From positions 1-5,588 of the forward strand of contig CALLVJ010000001.1 in NCBI GenBank assembly GCA_938010625.1: a stretch of 5,588 nt of DNA. The letters run 5' to 3'. Within the stretch, counting starts at the first letter, position 1, and each line of letters opens with the position of its first letter. This document shows positions 1 to 5,588 of this stretch, in pieces. A model generated the notes under the pieces. It saw only the letters and a list, made by a program, of their open reading frames with translations. It did not search any database and was not told the origin of the DNA. A program made the translations under genes and the position numbers. The stretch is from an uncultured Stomatobaculum sp. GTDB taxonomy: Bacteria; Bacillota; Clostridia; Lachnospirales; Lachnospiraceae.

Positions 1-1489
1 TCTGCGCCTGTTTGACCTTCGAGTTCATGAAGACCGTGCAGCGCGTGCCGAGATCCACAGGGTTCTTGGCAAAGAGAGCCTCTCTCGCAAAGTCCTGCAC
101 CGAGTAGCCGAGCGACTTCGCAAAAGTCTCGATGAAGGAACCGCAGCCTGCCGAGCAGGCCTCGTTTAATTGCACGGAGTCGACGGTGTGATCCTTGATG
201 CGGATGCACTTCATATCTTGACCACCTATGTCAAGAATACAGTCTACGTCAGGCTCAAAGAAGGCAGCGGCATAGTAGTGCGAGATGGTCTCAACTTCGC
301 CCTCGTCAAGCTGGAAGGCAGCCTTTAAGAGCGCCTCGCCGTAGCCAGTCGAGCAGGAGTATACGATCTCTGCGTTTGGGTTTTTGCGCGCCTTGATTTC
401 TTTCATTGCGCGGATGGCAGTGGTCAGCGGCGAGCCCTCATTGCCCGCGTAGAATTTGTAGAGTAACTGGCCGTCCTCGCCGATCAGGGCGATTTTCGTG
501 GTCGTGGAACCGGCGTCGATACCGAGGAAGAGCCTGCCCTCGTAGCTCTCGAAGTCGCCGGATCTGACCGAGTGGCCGGTGTGGCGCGCCTCGAATTTCT
601 GATAGTCCGCCTCATCCTTGAAGAGCGGCGCGAGACGCTGGACTTCATGGTCCATCGAGACGCCCTTTTCCAGGCGCGAAATCAGTGCATTGATGTCAAC
701 GCTTTCCTCTTGTTCGACACTCATTGCGGAACCGATTGCCGCAAAGAGATGGGAATTCGGCGGGTCAATGATATATTCGTCGGTCAGACGCAGGGTGCGG
801 ATAAATGCATTTTTTAACTCCGGCAGGAAGTGGAGCGGGCCGCCGAGGAAGGCGACGTGGCCGCGAATCGGCTTGCCGCAGGCAAGGCCGGAAATTGTCT
901 GGTTTACGACCGCCTGGAAAATGGAAGCGGCGAGATCCTCGCGGGTTGCGCCCTCGTTGATGAGCGGCTGAATATCCGATTTCGCAAACACGCCACAGCG
1001 CGCCGCAATCGGGTAAATCGCCTTGTAATTTTTTGCATAGTCATTGAGACCCGCAGCATCCGTCTGGAGGAGGGATGCCATTTGGTCGATGAACGAACCT
1101 GTGCCGCCGGCGCAGATGCCGTTCATGCGCTGGTCAATGCCGCCGGTGAAGTAGATGATCTTTGCGTCCTCGCCGCCGAGCTCGATCGCGACATCGGTCT
1201 TTGGTGCAATGGCTTTGAGTGCCGTCGCGACCGCGACGACCTCCTGCACAAAAGTCACGTTTAGATGTGTTGCGAGCGTGAGACCGCCCGAGCCCGTGAT
1301 CATCGGCACCAGATCAATCTCGCCGAGCTTTTCTCTCGCCTCAACCAGAAGACGCGCGAGTGTCTCCTGAATGTTGGCGAAGTGGCGCTGATAATCCGAG
1401 AAGAGCACTGCATTCTTCTCATCTAAAATGGCAATCTTCACGGTTGTAGAACCGATGTCGATGCCGAGTCGGTATTGTTTTTTCTCCAT
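1..1489 (-). CDS. 2-hydroxyacyl-CoA dehydratase activator (BadF/BadG/BcrA/BcrD ATPase family), N-terminal part
   Basis: Partial gene: 496 complete codons without a stop, leaving the window at the left edge. The translation shows two ASKHA-type ATPase modules in tandem. Module 1 (about residues 7-258) has the phosphate-binding loop [10 protein letters not shown] (9-18), GGED at 105-108, [11 protein letters not shown] with C126, and ARCGVFAKS with C165. Module 2 (from about 320) repeats this with [10 protein letters not shown] (323-332), GGQD at 422-425, C445 in [11 protein letters not shown] and C484 in RCTVFMNS. In single-module family members such as HgdC/CompA, the two equivalent cysteines of each subunit hold a [4Fe-4S] cluster at the dimer interface, and ATP hydrolysis drives one electron into the dehydratase. 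Having both modules in one chain fits the long clostridial form, which usually continues into DUF2229 and dehydratase-like domains, for about 1,400 residues in total; that part is not visible here. Start ATG at 1487-1489 is preceded by GAGGA with a 9-nt spacer. The protein is cytoplasmic and oxygen-sensitive. The dehydratase it serves cannot be told from this window; some long forms are orphan and unassigned. Confidence 0.93.
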   Translation of the reverse strand, partial: MEKKQYRLGIDIGSTTVKIAILDEKNAVLFSDYQRHFANIQETLARLLVEAREKLGEIDLVPMITGSGGLTLATHLNVTFVQEVVAVATALKAIAPKTDVAIELGGEDAKIIYFTGGIDQRMNGICAGGTGSFIDQMASLLQTDAAGLNDYAKNYKAIYPIAARCGVFAKSDIQPLINEGATREDLAASIFQAVVNQTISGLACGKPIRGHVAFLGGPLHFLPELKNAFIRTLRLTDEYIIDPPNSHLFAAIGSAMSVEQEESVDINALISRLEKGVSMDHEVQRLAPLFKDEADYQKFEARHTGHSVRSGDFESYEGRLFLGIDAGSTTTKIALIGEDGQLLYKFYAGNEGSPLTTAIRAMKEIKARKNPNAEIVYSCSTGYGEALLKAAFQLDEGEVETISHYYAAAFFEPDVDCILDIGGQDMKCIRIKDHTVDSVQLNEACSAGCGSFIETFAKSLGYSVQDFAREALFAKNPVDLGTRCTVFMNSKVKQAQ

Positions 1490-1521
1490 GCTTTACTGTC
1501 CTCAAAGTGAAAATGCTGATG

Positions 1522-1535
1522 CGGTATGCATATCG
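1522..1535. repeat. Palindrome in the leader of the activator gene
   Basis: The sequence CGGTATGCATATCG is a 14-nt palindrome with one G-T wobble pair and a perfect TATGCATA core (1525-1532). It lies between the predicted -10 elements and the start codon of the minus-strand gene. It could be an operator for a dimeric repressor or simply chance; no known regulator consensus is recognised. Confidence 0.35.
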
Positions 1536-1555
1536 GCACAGCGTATACAAAAGCT

Positions 1556-1606
1556 ATTATAGCATATGTAGTGAGACATTCTAGCACAGCCCCCAGGGAA
1601 ATACAA
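1556..1606 (-). promoter_or_regulatory. Promoter region for the dehydratase-activator gene (two overlapping -10 candidates)
   Basis: Read on the minus strand, TTGTAT (1606-1601) lies 17 nt before TAGAAT (1583-1578), which is itself preceded by TG one base upstream (extended -10). A second, perfect extended -10, TGCTATAAT, lies at 1564-1556 but has no good -35. Either would give a leader of roughly 60-80 nt before the start codon at 1489. Choosing between them needs transcript-end data. Confidence 0.6.
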
Positions 1607-1613
1607 GAAAGAG

Positions 1614-1627
1614 GGAACGGATGTTCC
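1614..1627. promoter_or_regulatory. Candidate LexA (DinR) SOS box
   Basis: GGAACGGATGTTCC matches the Gram-positive LexA/DinR consensus CGAACRNRYGTTYC at every constrained position except the first base. It lies in the divergent intergenic region, 7 bp upstream of the -35 candidate of the minus-strand activator gene and about 100 bp upstream of the predicted transcription start of the rightward operon. LexA normally blocks promoters by overlapping them, so this placement is atypical and function is uncertain. The same bases could also form a short 5-bp hairpin with a 4-nt loop. Confidence 0.4.
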
Positions 1628-1693
1628 GCGCGTGCGTTTGGGGCTGATTGTAGATGTCATCTGGCCGACAAGGCAAGGCCTGGACAACATCAT

Positions 1694-1722
1694 TTGACAA
1701 AGCCTCATTCTTCCTAGATAAT
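1694..1722 (+). promoter_or_regulatory. Sigma-70-type promoter of the rhomboid-like/lysA operon
   Basis: A perfect -35 TTGACA (1694-1699), a 17-bp spacer and -10 GATAAT (1717-1722, five of six matches to TATAAT). Predicted transcription start is near 1729, giving a leader of about 20 nt that contains the AGGAGG site at 1736-1741. The leader is far too short for a lysine riboswitch or T-box, so lysA is not controlled by such an element from this promoter. Confidence 0.85.
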
Positions 1723-1748
1723 AGTCCTGTTCTTTAGGAGGAATTTAC

Positions 1749-2621
1749 ATGAATATTTTAGATCGTCTGGAGAGGCGGTTTGGACGCTATGCCATTCCGA
1801 ATGTGATGCGCATTTTTAGTCTGCTCTATGCAGTCGGCCTGGTCATCTGGCTTCTGAATCCGACTATTTATGTCCTGTACTTGTCGCTGAATCCCGCCGC
1901 CATTTTACACGGGCAGATCTGGAGACTGGTCACCTGGCTCATGTTCCCGCCGGGCGGCGGTGGCAGCGCAATGGAAGTACTGGTCTTTGGCGTGATCACA
2001 CTGATGTTTTACAACTGGATTGGCGCGCTCCTCGAGCAGAGCTGGGGTTGTTTTCGCTTTAATTTTTATATGTTTCTCGGTGTATTCTTCCACATGGTAG
2101 CAGCGTTTGTGGCAAATGTTGTCTGGCGCAGCTTTGTGCTGATCACACCGGAAGCACTGAATCTCTCGCTTTTTCTCGCCTTTGCGCTGAGTTTTCCGGA
2201 TATGCGGGTGCTGCTGATGGGCTTTCTGCCAGTGCGCGCAATTTATGTGGCAGGGCTCTATGTGGCCATTGAGCTCTACTATTTCATTGTGGGCAGCACA
2301 GGTAATCGGGTTACAATATTGCTCTCGCTGATGAATCTGATCCTGTATCTTTACTGGTCGGGCGCGCTCAGGCGACTCATGCCGGGGAAAGGACAGGAGC
2401 GGAGAACTGAGAATGCTGGGCGCGCAAAGATTTTGTCGGTCGATGCTGCAAGGCAGCGGAAGGCGATGGCACCTGAGCGGAAGGCGCGGCACTGCTGCAC
2501 CATCTGCGGCAGGACAGAACTTACCAACCCGGAGCTGGAGTTCCGCTATTGTTCCAAGTGCAAGGGGGATCATGAGTACTGCAGCGAGCATCTCTATACA
2601 CATGAGCATCTGGAATCGTGA
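1749..2621 (+). CDS. Rhomboid-fold integral membrane protein with C-terminal zinc-finger-like tail, probably proteolytically inactive
   Basis: 290 residues; ATG preceded by AGGAGG with a 7-nt spacer. About six hydrophobic segments are visible (roughly 22-46, 74-93, 105-128, 134-150, 155-181, 185-205). After the first, GQIWRLVTWLMFPPG (55-69) strongly resembles the rhomboid L1-loop signature GQ.WR..T. The catalytic GxSG motif expected in helix 4 is absent (the region reads TPEALNLSLFL), and the last helix has no catalytic His, so this is probably a pseudo-rhomboid of the DUF1751/TMEM115-like kind. A charged linker (206-247) leads to a tail with C249, C250, C253, C268, C271, C278, H281 and H285. 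Its CxxC...CxxC...CxxH spacing suggests binding of one or two zinc ions. It is first in an operon with lysA, 9 nt upstream. Known pseudo-rhomboids bind membrane clients or act in trafficking; the partner here is unknown and no link to lysine synthesis is evident. The reading frame is secure; the family label is from motif resemblance. Confidence 0.8.
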   Translation: MNILDRLERRFGRYAIPNVMRIFSLLYAVGLVIWLLNPTIYVLYLSLNPAAILHGQIWRLVTWLMFPPGGGGSAMEVLVFGVITLMFYNWIGALLEQSWGCFRFNFYMFLGVFFHMVAAFVANVVWRSFVLITPEALNLSLFLAFALSFPDMRVLLMGFLPVRAIYVAGLYVAIELYYFIVGSTGNRVTILLSLMNLILYLYWSGALRRLMPGKGQERRTENAGRAKILSVDAARQRKAMAPERKARHCCTICGRTELTNPELEFRYCSKCKGDHEYCSEHLYTHEHLES

Positions 2622-2630
2622 GGCAAAGAT

Positions 2631-3905
2631 ATGACGAAGAAAACAACTTTTTTGACCCTGGAACAGGCAAAGGAAATCACAAAGGTCTATCCGACGCCGT
2701 TTCACATTTATGACGAGCGCGGTATTCGGGAGAATGCGGCGCGAGTTATGGAGGCATTTTCCTGGAACAAGGGGTTCCGCGAGTACTTTGCGGTCAAGGC
2801 GACGCCGAATCCATTTCTCCTGAAAATTTTGCAGGAGTATGGCTGTGGTGTGGACTGCTCGTCGGAGACGGAGCTCATGATGAGCGACGCCTGTGGCTTT
2901 TCGGGGGAACAGATTATGTTCTCTTCGAATGACACGCCGCCAGGCGAGTTTGCACTGGCGGCAAAGCTCGGTGGCATCATCAACCTCGACGACATCACGC
3001 ACATTGCGAGCGTCGAAGAGGAGCTCGGCAGCCTGCCGGAGACCATGAGTTGCCGCTACAATCCGGGCGGCATGTTTGAACTCTCGAATGGCATCATGGA
3101 CAATCCGGGCGATTCGAAGTATGGCATGACGCCGGAGCAGATTACCGAGGCTTTCCGAATTTTGAAGGCGAAGGGCGTGAAGCGCTTTGGCCTGCATGCC
3201 TTTCTCGCGAGCAATACGACGACGAATGAGTACTATCCGAAACTCGCGGGCATTTTGTTCCGGGAGGCAGTGCGCTTGAAAAAGGAGACTGGCGCAGAGA
3301 TTGCATTCATCAACCTCTCGGGTGGCGTGGGGGTACCCTATCGCCCGGAGCAGCCCGCCAATGATATTCTGGAGATCGGCAGAGGTGTAAAGCAGGTCTA
3401 TGAGGAGATTCTAGGGCCGGCCGGTCTCAGCGATGTTGCGATTTACACCGAGATGGGGCGCTTCATGCTGGCGCCGTACGGCGCGCTGATCACAAAAGCG
3501 ATTCACGAGAAGCACATCTACAAGGAGTATATCGGGGTAGATGCCTGCGCAGTCAATTTGATGCGTCCGGCGATGTATGGCGCCTATCACCACATCACAG
3601 TGCTCGGCAAGGAGAATGCGCCGCTTGACCATATCTATGATGTCACGGGTTCGCTCTGCGAGAACAATGACAAGTTCGCGATCGGCAGAGAGCTGCCGGA
3701 AATTCAGATGGGAGACTATCTCTATATCCACGACACAGGTGCGCACGGTTTCTCGATGGGCTATAATTACAACGGCAAGCTCCGGAGTGCGGAACTTCTG
3801 CTGCGGGAGGATGGCAGTGTGAAGCTGATCCGACGCGCCGAGACGCCGCGCGACTACTTTGTGACCTTCGATTTCTGTGATATCATGGATAAATATCTGA
3901 AATAA
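2631..3905 (+). CDS. lysA: Diaminopimelate decarboxylase
   Basis: 424 residues, normal family length. This cytoplasmic PLP enzyme (fold type III, alanine-racemase-like barrel plus C-terminal beta domain) decarboxylates meso-2,6-diaminopimelate to L-lysine, the last step of lysine synthesis. Visible signatures: AVKATPNP with the PLP-binding Lys at K56; CGVDCSS (72-78), matching the conserved G-D-SxxE strand; GLHAFLASN (187-195) where most LysA have HIGSQ; the glycine loop GGVGVPY (231-237); EMGRFML (274-280), matching the EPGR phosphate-binding motif; GSLCENNDKFA (341-351) with the catalytic Cys at C343; and GYNYNG (377-382) near the C-terminus. The ENND variant, in place of ESgD, suggests a divergent branch that I associate with Clostridia. 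Another amino-acid decarboxylase of the family (for example carboxynorspermidine decarboxylase) is less likely given length and motifs. The ATG is preceded by GTGAGG (2618-2623), which overlaps the stop of the upstream gene, with a 7-nt spacer. It is co-transcribed with the rhomboid-like gene and ends at an intrinsic terminator. Confidence 0.93.
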   Translation: MTKKTTFLTLEQAKEITKVYPTPFHIYDERGIRENAARVMEAFSWNKGFREYFAVKATPNPFLLKILQEYGCGVDCSSETELMMSDACGFSGEQIMFSSNDTPPGEFALAAKLGGIINLDDITHIASVEEELGSLPETMSCRYNPGGMFELSNGIMDNPGDSKYGMTPEQITEAFRILKAKGVKRFGLHAFLASNTTTNEYYPKLAGILFREAVRLKKETGAEIAFINLSGGVGVPYRPEQPANDILEIGRGVKQVYEEILGPAGLSDVAIYTEMGRFMLAPYGALITKAIHEKHIYKEYIGVDACAVNLMRPAMYGAYHHITVLGKENAPLDHIYDVTGSLCENNDKFAIGRELPEIQMGDYLYIHDTGAHGFSMGYNYNGKLRSAELLLREDGSVKLIRRAETPRDYFVTFDFCDIMDKYLK

Positions 3906-3913
3906 AATGAGCA

Positions 3914-3951
3914 CGAAAAAAGCCTCCGTTACCGGCCGGAGACTTTTTTCG
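3914..3951 (+). terminator. Intrinsic terminator after lysA
   Basis: Arms CGAAAAAAG (3914-3922) and CTTTTTTCG (3943-3951) pair, as do CTCCG (3924-3928) and CGGAG (3937-3941), with one C/A mismatch between the two blocks and an 8-nt loop. The T-run 3944-3949 follows the GC part of the stem, 9 nt after the lysA stop. The A/T-run symmetry would let it work in both directions, though no gene converges from the right. Confidence 0.9.
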
Positions 3952-3991
3952 TTAGGGTGGGGGTTCCAAAACCAAGGAGTGTTCTTGTACT

Positions 3992-4020
3992 TTGTCCATT
4001 TATTATGGCTTTAGTATAGA
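3992..4020 (+). promoter_or_regulatory. Candidate promoter for the Cys-rich peptide / polytopic membrane protein unit
   Basis: TTGTCC (3992-3997) lies 17 bp before TATAGA (4015-4020), each sharing four of six bases with consensus. It sits downstream of the lysA terminator and upstream of a gene with a strong ribosome binding site. The predicted start is near 4027. Spacing is ideal and the hexamers are moderate. Confidence 0.55.
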
Positions 4021-4026
4021 AGAGGT

Positions 4027-4159
4027 ATTGTGAAAATGCTTGAAGTTTGTCGAAAGCTATTCTGAATATTATGTGACCGGTCGTTACGAAATCCTTAATG
4101 ACAAAACTTGGGATTGGGACTACAATAAAAAAGTGCGCAGGGCGCGCAGGAGGTGTACG
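4027..4159 (+). other. Approx. 130-nt untranslated leader, AT-richer than its surroundings
   Basis: This is the stretch between the predicted transcription start and the ATG at 4160. Positions 4061-4140 are clearly richer in A and T than neighbouring genes. It contains a perfect 8-bp palindrome GACCGGTC (4075-4082). No known riboswitch, T-box or strong hairpin is recognised. It is open in the frame of the downstream gene back to a TTG at 4040, so a longer protein of 116 residues is formally possible. That start lacks a well-spaced ribosome binding site on the predicted transcript, so I treat the stretch as a leader. Confidence 0.4.
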
Positions 4160-4390
4160 ATGGCAAATGGATATACCAGTTTACTGGCAATCGCAATCCT
4201 CGTCGGGATTGTTCTCATTACCCGCTTTATCTTAAAGAATGGCAGCCGTCAGAGCAATGCCTGCAGTGGCAACTGTTCCTGCTGCGGCGTGGGCTGTATG
4301 TCGAGCTTTTCGCCGGAGAAAAAGGATTTTGACCACATTATGGGCGAGGATACTGTGAGCCGCGCGGGCGGTGAGGCAAACAATGTCTGA
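4160..4390 (+). CDS. Small Cys-rich single-pass membrane protein (FeoB-associated-like)
   Basis: 76 residues. I chose the ATG at 4160 because AGGAGG (4148-4153) lies 6 nt upstream and the protein then begins directly with a membrane helix (about residues 6-25, YTSLLAIAILVGIVLITRFI). A basic stretch follows, then a cysteine cluster ACSGNCSCCGVGC (C35, C39, C41, C42, C46) and a polar tail of about 30 residues. This layout of one helix, a positive patch and a CxxxCxCCxxxC-type cluster resembles the short FeoB-associated Cys-rich membrane proteins, which are proposed to help ferrous iron handling. The tail here is longer than usual and no feoB or feoA is visible in the window, so the family assignment is tentative. 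By the positive-inside rule the cysteines probably face the cytoplasm. The stop overlaps the next gene's start by 8 nt, suggesting translational coupling. Metal or cluster binding is an inference from the cysteines. Confidence 0.72.
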   Translation: MANGYTSLLAIAILVGIVLITRFILKNGSRQSNACSGNCSCCGVGCMSSFSPEKKDFDHIMGEDTVSRAGGEANNV

Positions 4391-5588
4391 GCAGCTCAGA
4401 CGGCAGTGCTTCCGCGCTGCCGTCCTTTTTTTGAGCCTCTTTCTGCTTGCTTTGATTTTGCGAGCGACGGGCAGTCCGCTTGCGTTGCCGCGCGCCATCG
4501 CAGGGCGCAGTTTCCGAACCGATCGCGAACTGGATGCAATGCTCCTGCTCTGTTTTGTGCTGATTCTGCTTTTTCAGCTGCTTTTTTCGCTGTTGCTTGC
4601 GCTTGGCATCTTAGTGCGAGAGACGCGGACGTTGCAGCTTGGCAGTTTTGTGCTGCTCGGTTTTCTGCTCTATCTCGTCGCCTGCCTGCGCCCCTATACG
4701 CTGCTCGACAACCACTTTACGACAGCGTGGTTCATGACAGGACATTTCACAGACAGTTTGGTGCATTCGCTTGCAGATGTCATTGCGGGTGTTTTCCAGA
4801 TGAAAATGAACTGGAACCGGCAGCTTGGCTGGCAGCTCGCGGCAGCACTCCTGTATATCTATCCGTTTTTTGTGAGCGTGCGCGTTTTGGGACTGCGAAA
4901 CTTTTTCCCAGTGCTGCTCGCAAGTCTGCTCTGTGCGGCAGCCTGGCTCGCGGGACATGCGGCCTCGCTCTCCGGCGGGATGCAGCTGTTTCTGGGAATG
5001 GCAGCTGCAGGCGGCGCGGCGATTTTACTCCGTTTTCTCACACAGGAATGGAAGCTTGGCAGGGAAAAGAAGAGATCTTCTTCGAAGAAACCGCTGCTCT
5101 CACTTGCGGTGAGTCGCGAACAGACCATGTTGCTCGCCGTGATCTGCGCTCTGCTCTGGGGGCTGACCTGGATCACGGGACGCGTCAGCTCCTTCCACGA
5201 TGTGATGAAACTTTTTTTTGGGAGCAGTGTCTACAGCTATCAGGGCAGTCTTTATCAGCTGAAAAATCTGGGTGTCGCACAGGCACTCGCGATTTCCTAT
5301 TTTTTGTCTCTGCTCGTGTCGCGCGCATTGTCACTGGTCGAAGTGAAGATGAGCACAAAGTATGCGAAGAACCTGAATGCGGCCTATCAGCTGCTGTTCC
5401 AGATATGGATTCTGCCGTTCTTTTCAGAGCTCCTGAACCGCGCAGCAAATAAGGGACAGAACGCGATCGCAGGCGATGAACTCGCAGAAAATTTATCCAT
5501 TCCATTACATCATGCCTGGGCAGCGCTGCAGAGCGGTGCCGCTGGAAAAATTCTGTTGCTCATTCTGGCTGCGCTTTTGTTTGGCATA
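4383..5588 (+). CDS. Polytopic integral membrane protein of unknown function, 3' end outside window
   Basis: 402 codons open to the right edge. ATG at 4383 is preceded by GTGAGG (4371-4376) with a 6-nt spacer, almost the same ribosome binding site as lysA. The protein is very rich in Leu, Ala and Phe, with about nine or ten hydrophobic segments (roughly 10-27, 53-77, 86-104, 150-167, 173-192, 197-217, 248-266, 297-315, 332-350, and 388 onward). A basic loop at 223-236 (with KKRSSSKK) marks a likely cytoplasmic side. A polar stretch with aromatic residues (107-149) lies between segments 3 and 4. I recognise no family motif: no Walker, transporter or glycosyltransferase signature. A transporter, permease subunit or envelope protein are all open. 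The first helix starts within ten residues of this ATG, supporting the start, although an intrinsic-terminator sequence lies over codons 6-17. A later ATG at 4539 has no good ribosome binding site and would remove the first helix. It is probably in the same transcription unit as the Cys-rich peptide. Confidence 0.85.
   Translation, partial: MSEQLRRQCFRAAVLFLSLFLLALILRATGSPLALPRAIAGRSFRTDRELDAMLLLCFVLILLFQLLFSLLLALGILVRETRTLQLGSFVLLGFLLYLVACLRPYTLLDNHFTTAWFMTGHFTDSLVHSLADVIAGVFQMKMNWNRQLGWQLAAALLYIYPFFVSVRVLGLRNFFPVLLASLLCAAAWLAGHAASLSGGMQLFLGMAAAGGAAILLRFLTQEWKLGREKKRSSSKKPLLSLAVSREQTMLLAVICALLWGLTWITGRVSSFHDVMKLFFGSSVYSYQGSLYQLKNLGVAQALAISYFLSLLVSRALSLVEVKMSTKYAKNLNAAYQLLFQIWILPFFSELLNRAANKGQNAIAGDELAENLSIPLHHAWAALQSGAAGKILLLILAALLFGI
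4399..4432 (+). terminator. Intrinsic terminator/attenuator inside the start of the polytopic membrane gene
   Basis: GACGGCAGTGC (4399-4409) pairs with GCGCTGCCGTC (4414-4424) in an 11-bp stem with one T-G wobble and a TTCC loop, followed by C and seven Ts (4426-4432). It begins 8 nt after the stop codon of the Cys-rich peptide gene, exactly where that gene's terminator would be expected, yet lies within codons 6-17 of the overlapping downstream gene. A second small palindrome, TCTGAGC-A-GCTCAGA (4386-4400), abuts it and shares two bases. Active translation of the downstream gene would be expected to open the hairpin. Confidence 0.8.

Noticed and set aside
572..1264. Plus-strand open frames across the activator gene
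   Set aside because: They are exact antisense shadows of a strongly supported minus-strand gene with clear motifs on both sides of the region.
1502..1717. Short open frames on both strands in the divergent intergenic region
   Set aside because: Neither has a convincing ribosome binding site or protein-like composition, and they cover the promoter elements for both flanking genes.
1729..1748. Lysine riboswitch or T-box controlling the lysA operon
   Set aside because: The predicted leader is only about 20 nt, and lysA itself is preceded by a 9-nt gap, leaving no room for either element.
2764..2778. Second LexA-like box in the lysA coding region (GGAAC...GTTCC)
   Set aside because: The spacing between the half-sites is 5 rather than 4 nt and it lies within a coding region, so it does not meet the consensus.
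1905..3197. A 430-codon open frame on the minus strand antisense to the rhomboid-like gene and lysA
   Set aside because: It is antisense to two well-supported genes, its translation is rich in His, Arg and Cys with no recognisable domain, and it is explained by codon bias in the real genes.
4036..4065. Nine-codon leader peptide (MLEVCRKLF) preceded by AGAGG
   Set aside because: The AGAGG at 4021-4025 lies at or before the predicted transcription start, there is no run of a regulatory amino acid, and no terminator/antiterminator pair follows nearby.
4406..5452. A 348-codon open frame on the plus strand, offset from the polytopic membrane protein frame
   Set aside because: Its translation has no coherent domain or membrane pattern, has many scattered Cys, Arg and Ala, lacks a ribosome binding site, and overlaps a frame that encodes a convincing membrane protein from a good start to the window edge.

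Overview
The window looks like ordinary chromosomal DNA from a moderately GC-rich, Gram-positive, anaerobic member of the Clostridia. A Lachnospiraceae-like bacterium is my best guess. The reasons are strong AGGAGG-type ribosome binding sites, sigma-70 promoters with 17-bp spacers, a tandem-domain 2-hydroxyacyl-CoA dehydratase activator (an oxygen-sensitive iron-sulfur protein typical of anaerobes), a clostridial-type diaminopimelate decarboxylase and a small Cys-rich membrane peptide. I see no tRNA, rRNA, insertion sequence, CRISPR array, phage gene or toxin-antitoxin pair. The assignment rests on reading the sequence, not on a search.

Layout. Positions 1-1489 (minus strand) hold the N-terminal 496 codons of a large activator of 2-hydroxyacyl-CoA dehydratases; its C-terminus lies beyond the left edge. 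A 259-bp divergent intergenic region (1490-1748) carries promoters for both directions, a palindrome in the activator leader and a sequence very close to the Gram-positive LexA/DinR box. Rightward from 1749 is a two-gene operon: a six-helix rhomboid-fold membrane protein without the protease catalytic residues but with a C-terminal Cys/His zinc-binding-like tail, then lysA (diaminopimelate decarboxylase) 9 nt downstream. A strong intrinsic terminator follows lysA.

A second rightward unit starts from a promoter at 3992-4020. It encodes a 76-residue single-pass Cys-rich membrane protein (4160-4390), overlapped by 8 nt by a long polytopic membrane protein (4383 onward) that is open to the right edge. 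The start of that second gene contains a textbook intrinsic-terminator sequence (11-bp stem, 4-nt loop, seven Ts), which suggests transcription attenuation between the two genes.

How the genes work together: LysA makes L-lysine from meso-diaminopimelate, and the rhomboid-like protein is co-transcribed with it for no evident reason. The Cys-rich peptide and the polytopic protein may be translationally coupled. Their functions are unknown. I do not see a clear undescribed defence or mobile system. The most interesting signals are the intragenic terminator, the LexA-like box and the pseudo-rhomboid/lysA pairing.
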